From Pseudorasbora parva (taxonomy: Eukaryota > Chordata > Actinopteri > Cypriniformes > Gobionidae), in assembly GCF_024679245.1 (NCBI RefSeq), contig NC_090173.1, forward strand, positions 53,059,518 through 53,123,517: a DNA stretch of 64,000 bases. Reading direction: 5' to 3'. The notes below the pieces were generated by a model that was not told the origin of the DNA, searched no databases, and was given only the letters and a program-made list of their open reading frames with translations. Each line of letters opens with the position of its first letter. The stretch's first letter is position 1. A program made the translations under genes and the position numbers. Below, piece after piece: positions 58,114 through 64,000 of this stretch.

Positions 58114-58245
58114 TGTTGCTTGAGCAAAAGTGAAAATCATTAAGAAGACCTTTGTCTTAAAGTGTAGACAATCATTTTAATTTAATCGAGTAGACAAATA
58201 ATTAGCAAAGAAACCATTTGAATTATTTCTGTTTTTGTTTCTCAG

Positions 58246-58368
58246 TATCAACCTCAGGAAAAGAAAGAGAGCAGCTTCTCCAGTGTCCGACTGTTTGGCC
58301 ATAAGGAGTAACAACCCCACGCATGAGCACCCACAATTCAGTGCTGGAGCAGTGACCTTTGACCCTGT
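58246..58368 (+). CDS. Second NLR N-terminal exon
   Basis: The exon starts after a TTTTTGTTTCTCAG acceptor, ends before GTGAGT at 58369, and is phase 2 at both ends. It encodes INLRKRKRAASPVSDCLAIR, then SNNPTHEHPQFSAGAVTFDPV-type sequence. It is clearly related to the start and end of the 13-repeat exon (RAASPVSSCVSMKSNNS...AAVTFDPV) but with a single repeat. Matching phases mean the two exons can be spliced in frame, or one skipped. The following FISNA/NACHT exons are not in the window. Confidence 0.78.
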
Positions 58369-59003
58369 GTGAGTATCACAAGAACACTGAATGCACAAAG
58401 TTAAAGCTTTTTAACAAGTACAAGTCACAAGTGGAAGTTGTGATGCAAATAAAGAAATCTAGGGATGCACAATGTTATCGGCACAACATCGAAATCGGCC
58501 AATAATTGCTTAAAATATAAAAAACTTTAAAAATGAAAAAAATCTTTGATATGAAAAAATTATGCTGATATGCCTTGCCGATATGATACCGTGTTGATAT
58601 GCGCCTGCAATAACTCACAAGGTGTGCTATAGCGATAAGATCATGTCATTCTTGAAGTGAAAATAAGCAAATACATTGCATGTGTGGTGATTTATATTGA
58701 AAGTTTTTAAATGCTGGCTTGAATTTGTGAATGTGCGTACGGAAGGACGTAGCCGTCAATGCGGAGTTACCAGGTCTTCACAATAAAACTTGCCCAAAAT
58801 TAGCCCAATCGTGTCTCCCCACTCAATAGTGTGTGCGGTAGAAACTCGTCCGTTCCTAGTGCCAGCCCGCTACAATGCAATATATACATATGTATACGTA
58901 TAGAATTACAGGATTTCAAAAGATCTGTCTTGGCGAGTGTTCACACAAACATTATCTCTGTATCAAGTGCAAATTTGGTTACCTGTTGTGGAAAAAACAT
59001 CTG
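58369..59003. other. NLR intron with a solo hAT-type end
   Basis: TAGGGATGCACAATGTTATC at about 58462 resembles a hAT terminus; no partner was found. Otherwise non-coding. Confidence 0.4.
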
Positions 59004-59690
59004 GGGCCGTACAGTGTTGGGCAAGCTACTTGGAAAATGTAGTGAGCTAAGCTACCAGTTACTCTACATTAAATTAAGCTTCACTACACTGAAGCTAATT
59101 TTATATTGAACCCACTTCATTCCAATCAATGCTATTTCAGTGATCAATAAAAGTCAAGCATATAGACACACATTTTTTTTAGTTATACAAAAACTGTCCG
59201 AAATCAATTCGGCAACAAAAACATGTGATCCATAATATAAACACAACCAGGGGCCTATTGCACAAAACTAGGATAAGGGATTAAGCCGGGATATCTTGGT
59301 GATCTTTTCATTTTTATGCAAAATTTAGTACACAGCTGTCATGTAAACATACCCTGAAGGCAAACTCATACCAAGAACGATAGCGATAATGAAAGATAAC
59401 TGCATATTAGGGCTGGGATAAACGATTATTTTTTAAACGATTAATCTAGCGATTATTTTTTTCGATGCATCGATTAATCTAACGATTATTTTTTCCTGTC
59501 CGATTCGGTTACGATTCAATTCGATTACCGATTATCTCCCCATTAATTGCCTAATAGCAATTATCTGAATGAAAAAACGAATTCCTTAACATTGCAATAT
59601 TTTTATTGCTCTTAAAATTCCAAAGTAAGACTATACAAGAGCAATGCATTCAATAAAACCTTGAAAACATAAAGTAGGCTACAGACACAC

Positions 59691-60834
59691 TAGGGCTGCA
59701 CGTTATTGAAAAAAAATTACATTGCGATATTTTTTTTCCCCAACGATATATATTGCGATATTGAGAGCCATTAATTCAGGCTAAAGTCAATAATTACCAT
59801 TCCGTGATATTAATAATTTCACTAATAAGCAAGCTTCATTACAAATGACAAAAAGAAATGTTGGAAAATATGTGCAAACATAAAACTAAACCTCCAGTAG
59901 GTGGCAGCAGGTGACCGTCTTAATGAGTGAGTCACTGAGTCGTTCATTCAAACGATTCATTCGAACGCTGAATCGTTCACACTTGTTGCTATGAGTGAGA
60001 CGTGTTACGGATCTGCTATGAACGATTTTCACTGCTGAAATAGAACAAAAACACTAAATATTGCATCTAAAATGTAAGTGACTAAGTGATTGTTAATTAG
60101 TTGTTTATGGAGCTGTCATATGAAATCAGCGTCATTTTCAGTCGTGATGGTATTCAGGAAAACGCTTGTGATTTGTTGTGATAGTGTTGTGATATCTCCT
60201 CGAGAGGCTGCACGAGCGTGAACAGCGCGACCTTATTATCATCAGTTCATTATATATTATCCAAAATCGATCGCCACATTCTCGCATTTTGGTGATTCGC
60301 TATAGTTATTTTTTGTTTTAATCAGGCTCTTGTCCGTCAGTAAAGTAAAATTCTTTCACTTGTCCCTTCAAAACACCCACATGTCCTGGACAAGCGTTAA
60401 TGTCGAGCCCTGCTTTGTATTCGTCGTAAAGATCTTTGTTGTGCCGTTTTAAGTGATCAGGCAAATTGGTGGTGTTTTCTTGTTTTGTAGCCACAAGACA
60501 CTCCATGCAAAGTACCTCTTTTTGTTCAATATCCTCTTTTATGTAGCCAAAATAGTCCCAAAAAGATTTTTTTTCCTCTTCGGATGTTTGGCCGTGAGCG
60601 GTGAGCAGCGGCACAGCGAACCAATCGCACAGCGAACCTGTGCAGGCATGAGGAACGTGCATGTCACTCCAGCAACAAACTCGTGTTTACTGTGTGCTTC
60701 CTTAATACACCATGGGCTACTACCATAGACCGTAAAAAAATACTACTACCCTTCACATCGCATGTTCCGGCGATGTGACTATCGCACATGCGCACATCGC
60801 GATGTCGATGTTAAAACAGAATATCCGTCAGCCC

Positions 60835-60836
<2 letters not shown>
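59691..60836. mobile_element. Innermost hAT element (TAGGGCTGCAC ends)
   Basis: The ends TAGGGCTGCAC and GTCAGCCCTA are flanked by AGACACAC and ACACACAC (7 of 8 identical). A transposase N-terminal fragment with a BED finger lies inside on the - strand. Confidence 0.8.
60318..60662 (-). pseudogene. hAT transposase N-terminal BED zinc finger fragment
   Basis: The - strand frame reads SFWDYFGYIKEDIEQKEVLC, MECLV, then NTTNLPDHLKRHNKDLYDEY. W.YFG..., C-x2-C and H-x4-H with NTTNL..HL..HH is the BED-type DNA-binding finger of ZBED/hAT transposases. The frame ends after DGQEPD with no RNase H-like catalytic domain, so this is a truncated remnant. Confidence 0.82.

Positions 60837-60878
<42 letters not shown>
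60837..60878. repeat. (AC)n microsatellite starting in a hAT duplication
   Basis: ACAC repeats begin immediately after the element end and include its right duplication. Confidence 0.9.
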
Positions 60879-60879
<1 letters not shown>

Positions 60880-62828
60880 TAAATAAGTATTAACCTACAA
60901 CAAAGAAACAAATACGATTTTTCTATGTATGCAACTCAGCCTACAGGCTATGCCCATCGATTAAATATCAACAAGCTGGTTAATCAAATCCGGGGACACA
61001 CTGCATGCGTGAGCGTCTCGGCTGCGTGGCGTGTCCGTTTTTGTTTCGGCTCACATGTTAACAGGTTGGAGTTTGCACACTGCCTGTGACGCGCGGAAAA
61101 CGCGTGCATGCTAGAAATAGAAGAGCGCCTATTTTTCACGTGTGTTGGGAGCGTCTCCAGGCAAAATAGAATAGGAAAAGATGTTTATATATCATTTTGA
61201 CACGAATACATATTAATAATTTACATTTTCATGTTTGAAAGTCTGTAGGTTTACATAAATGCAGATATAGGCCTAATTGTAATAATAAAAAATGTCAATT
61301 ATCGATTTTGAAATATTGCAACTGTCAATACAGAACTAAATATTCTGTAGCCTATTTTGCCGTCAATACCATAGATATGTGGCTACTCCCGACGTTTTCT
61401 TTGCTGTATCAGTAGGCTATTTATGTTTAACATTAGGAATAGGGCTTCCCTCCGCATCAATAGCAGCAGCAGCGTCGCGTCAGACACGCTTCTAGTGTGC
61501 AAGGGCAGAGAAAACGCCACACAGCCCCGTGGCTGACCCGCAACAGAAACGCCACGCGCATCAGCGGCATGACAGTGAAAAAAGTTACATGTAGAGTGCA
61601 TTACGGGCGCCAATATTCAGTTTAAAACCGGAATAGTCCTGGGATGAAACTGCTCACTTAGAGGATGGATACCCTCGGTCACATCAGCGCGATTAGACAT
61701 TAAACATTTTAAATTTAAAACAGCTTATTATGTAGGTAACGTAGCCAATGTGTCCGATGCTTTCACTTTTTCATTTTTTGATGCAAACGTTTGTTTTTGT
61801 GATTAAACTACATCAAATATTACCAAAACATCTGTCTTCCTGTGTGCAGAAATTTGTTTATGTAGCCGTGACAACAAAGCGCGTGCGCGCATGCCTGTGA
61901 TGCTCCGTGCGCACTGCGCGCCAACCCCATAGACTGTGGCCAACCCGCAAGCCTTGCACTTCTGAAAGTCTGAGGAGCCGCTCGTGTTGCTACCATAGAT
62001 ATTCCTAATAAATAATATACTTAATTACATAATATACTTTATTATGTACATGTATGGTTGCTACTACTCTCTGGCACCGCCATCTTTATTTTGAGTCTGA
62101 CGAATCGACGCGCATATTTTGCGTCAACGTATTTTTTGCGTCGTCGACGCGTTGTCCCAGCCCTACTGCATATTAGTGGATAAATTGAGCCAGGATCACC
62201 AAAATATCCCAGCTTCAACCCTTATCCTAGTATTGTGCAGTAGGCCCCTGGTGTCGAGAGTGAGTGAGTGTGTGTGTCTCCCACACACATGAAACAAGTT
62301 TTGTTCATTCATTCATATCAAGAGGTGGCCAGGCTGGACCCCGATACTTTTAACAAGAGGTGTTTATTCAAGAGACACAATAGATTTTAAAACTTTGCAG
62401 TTTCTCTTTTGTCACCGCGCGGACGATGCAACAGCGAATTGAGCGCTAGAAAAAAAAAAACTAGATAGTGCGAATGTGCACGCGCCTATCCGGTCTTTAC
62501 GCGCTCACTGCCAAAGGAGTACTTTGAAAGGCTCGCGCGCGCATCTGTGCGCATCTGCGCGAGTCAGAAAGGAACGTAGAAAGTGAAGTATATCCGCGTT
62601 CTTATCAGTTGTGTTTCCAATTTGAGCTTGATCCTCAGAAATGTTTGGGAAAATGTAACGTTAGCTTGTGTGGACGCTACCGCACTACGTGATCAACAGA
62701 AGAGCTTCGCTACTGAAAAGCTATTTCATTGAGAAAAAAGCGACGCTACCACCACGCTACTGAAAAATTTAGTTAAGCTAGTAGCGTCACTACTTGTAGC
62801 GACGCTACTGCCCAACACTGGGGCCGTA

Positions 62829-63030
62829 TTCACAAAACATCTTAAGGCTAAAACTTGCGGATTTAGGGGAAACTCTTAAAAATAATGGCTGTGTCAGTCC
62901 TATTTTTAGGACCCCTACATTTTTTGCTCTAAGAGTATTTCAAAAAGCATTTTAGCACTAAAACTAGCTCCTAAATCCATGAAACGTTAGGAGTAGTCAA
63001 GAGGACTCCTTAGTCACTGACCAAATCACT
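62829..63030. other. Remnant of an element with GGGGCCGTATTCAC end
   Basis: The sequence after the hAT duplication (GTATTCACAAAACATCTTAA, GGCTAAAACTTGCGG) resembles a DNA-element terminus into which the outer hAT was inserted; the other end was not found. Confidence 0.4.
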
Positions 63031-63035
63031 AACAA

Positions 63036-64000
63036 TCAGAGATGTACTAGAGACTTGAGTTAAAGTACAAGTGCTCTATCAAAAAAGTGACTTGAGTAGA
63101 AGTTGAAGTCCTCTTTAAGCATCACACTTAAGTAGAAGTACTAAAGTATTAATTATTATGCAAGTAGTTTATTTAAAAATGTACTACTCAAGTACTGAAA
63201 GTAAAAGTACAAGTATTGTGTTATGTAGTTATTAAAGAAAGTAGTCAAAAGTTTGAACATCATATTTCATTATCAAAACATTTATTTTGACTAATAGTCT
63301 AATTTTCTACCATATACAATTGAATACAATTAACAGCTAGCTAACGACAACTTGCTTTGCACTGTTCTCTTTCACCTCACTCCATTCTAAACCAGGCTAA
63401 ATAATTTTTTTAGGCAATTTTTCTACACATGGTCATATAAATAACCTGAAAACACTGTAGTTCATTAAGATTAAATCTTACTAACCACTCTTACTAAATC
63501 AAATATAAGCACATGTATATTCTTATTTCAAGAGATGTTCTGAGTAAACGATTTGTTTGTAAAACTTTACAATATGGTTTGATTGGTTACCATTACATTA
63601 GTTAATGTATTAGAATAATAACTAACATGAACTAACCATGATCAATACATTCGTTAATGTATTTATTAATCTTTGTTCATCTTAGTTCATAAAAATACAG
63701 CTGTTCATTGTTTGTATGTTACTTCACAGTGCACATTAACAATGTAAACAAACAGAGAGCAATTTAAGGGCAAGACAGCGCTTGTGTTGTTAGACAGTGA
63801 ATGTGTGCGCACGGCCAGGTGCGTGCTCTCTCGCAAATGTGCCTTGACAAGCGCAGCAGTTATTCTATTTTACATCACTCACCGAACAAAAAAGGCTTTG
63901 GTGGCTAAAACAAAAGGCAGAAAGGGAGCACGCGCAGTCTTCTTGATTTGCTTGATTCGCTCAATGATGTGCCAGCTTCATCAAACCTGCCATCTACCGT
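63036..64000. other. Start of another DNA element, then uncharacterised sequence
   Basis: CAGAGATGTACTAGAGACTT, followed by repeated AAGTACTTGAGT-like motifs (AAGTACAAGTG, AGTAGAAGTAC) to about 63250, is a hAT-type terminus. The rest to the window edge has no ORF that I recognise. Confidence 0.45.

Larger units (their letters stand above)
59408..62165. mobile_element. Third-level hAT element (TAGGGCTGGGA ends)
   Basis: The ends TAGGGCTGGGATAA and TTGTCCCAGCCCTA are flanked by a perfect 8-bp duplication CTGCATAT (59400-59407, 62166-62173). Left subterminal ACGATTA repeats and right CGTCGACGCG sequence are typical. No intact gene. Confidence 0.92.
59248..62250. mobile_element. Second-level element (CAGGGGCCTA ends)
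   Basis: CAGGGGCCTATTGCACAAAA and ACTAGGATAAGGG at the left are matched by their complements CCCTTATCCTAGTATTGTGC and AGTAGGCCCCTG at the right. A clear TSD was not found. Confidence 0.8.
59012..62820. mobile_element. Outer hAT element of a four-level nest (CAGTGTTGGG ends)
   Basis: Starts CAGTGTTGGGCAAGCTACTT, ends with the complement CCCAACACTG, and has a perfect 8-bp duplication GGGCCGTA (59004-59011, 62821-62828). Subterminal AAGCTACT/AGTAGC repeats are present on both sides. No transposase of its own. Confidence 0.92.

Overview
The window is eukaryotic, from a ray-finned fish and most likely a cyprinid (zebrafish/carp/goldfish type). It is AT-rich and intron-rich. It carries DIRS1-type tyrosine-recombinase retrotransposons, many hAT, Tc1/mariner, CACTA and TTAA-specific DNA elements, the short inverted-repeat element beginning GGGATAGTTCACC that is typical of cyprinids, and N-terminal exons of the expanded fish NLR (NLR-C, NACHT/LRR) family. 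No bacterial or organellar genes, CRISPR arrays, rRNA or intact tRNA genes were seen.

Layout. 1-4647: 3' part of a DIRS element on the + strand with open gag-like, RT/RNase H and tyrosine recombinase frames. It is inserted into one arm of a long palindromic DNA element (4648-5533). 6254-7189: TA-flanked inverted-repeat element. 7291-7683: 90-bp minisatellite running into a (CA)n tract. 7922-21372: apparently concentric set of DNA elements. It includes a hAT-like copy (8794-9945), an element with GATATC/ACTAGT subterminal arrays (about 11684-20120) and, inside that, a CACTA/EnSpm element (12902-19497, TSD TTT) with two divergent, decayed genes. 23066-28989: the one ordinary-looking multi-exon gene, on the - strand, encoding a UBX-like region followed by a HECT E3 ubiquitin-ligase domain. 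30255-31205: 5'-truncated RNase H-bearing LINE. 31888-36643: L1/Tx1-type LINE (- strand) with a 13-bp TSD, decayed and itself hit by a hAT element. 36644-39610: arms of another palindromic element whose central TTAA took two abutting TTAA-specific elements. 40790-42233: cyprinid MITE containing a hAT element that in turn contains a 76-bp mini-mariner. 45886-45920: a 35-bp inverted-repeat micro-element with a perfect 8-bp TSD. 47070-48221 and 58246-58368: two in-phase NLR N-terminal exons on the + strand, the first carrying 13 tandem 25-residue repeats. Their 10-kb intron holds a 516-bp hAT MITE, a dead Tc1-like element and a DIRS element with complete ends on the - strand (52877-58113). 59012-62820: hAT elements nested four deep.

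Host coding content is therefore small: the UBX-HECT ligase-like gene and the 5' part of an NLR gene that should continue past the right edge. Almost everything else is transposon-derived, and target-site duplications let the order of many insertions be read directly. The most informative structures are the DIRS internal complementary region, the double TTAA insertion, the 35-bp mobile element, the CACTA element with a captured LINE tail, and the recently expanded NLR repeat exon. I found no clearly new multi-gene system. Family assignments come from motif recognition; no database search was possible.
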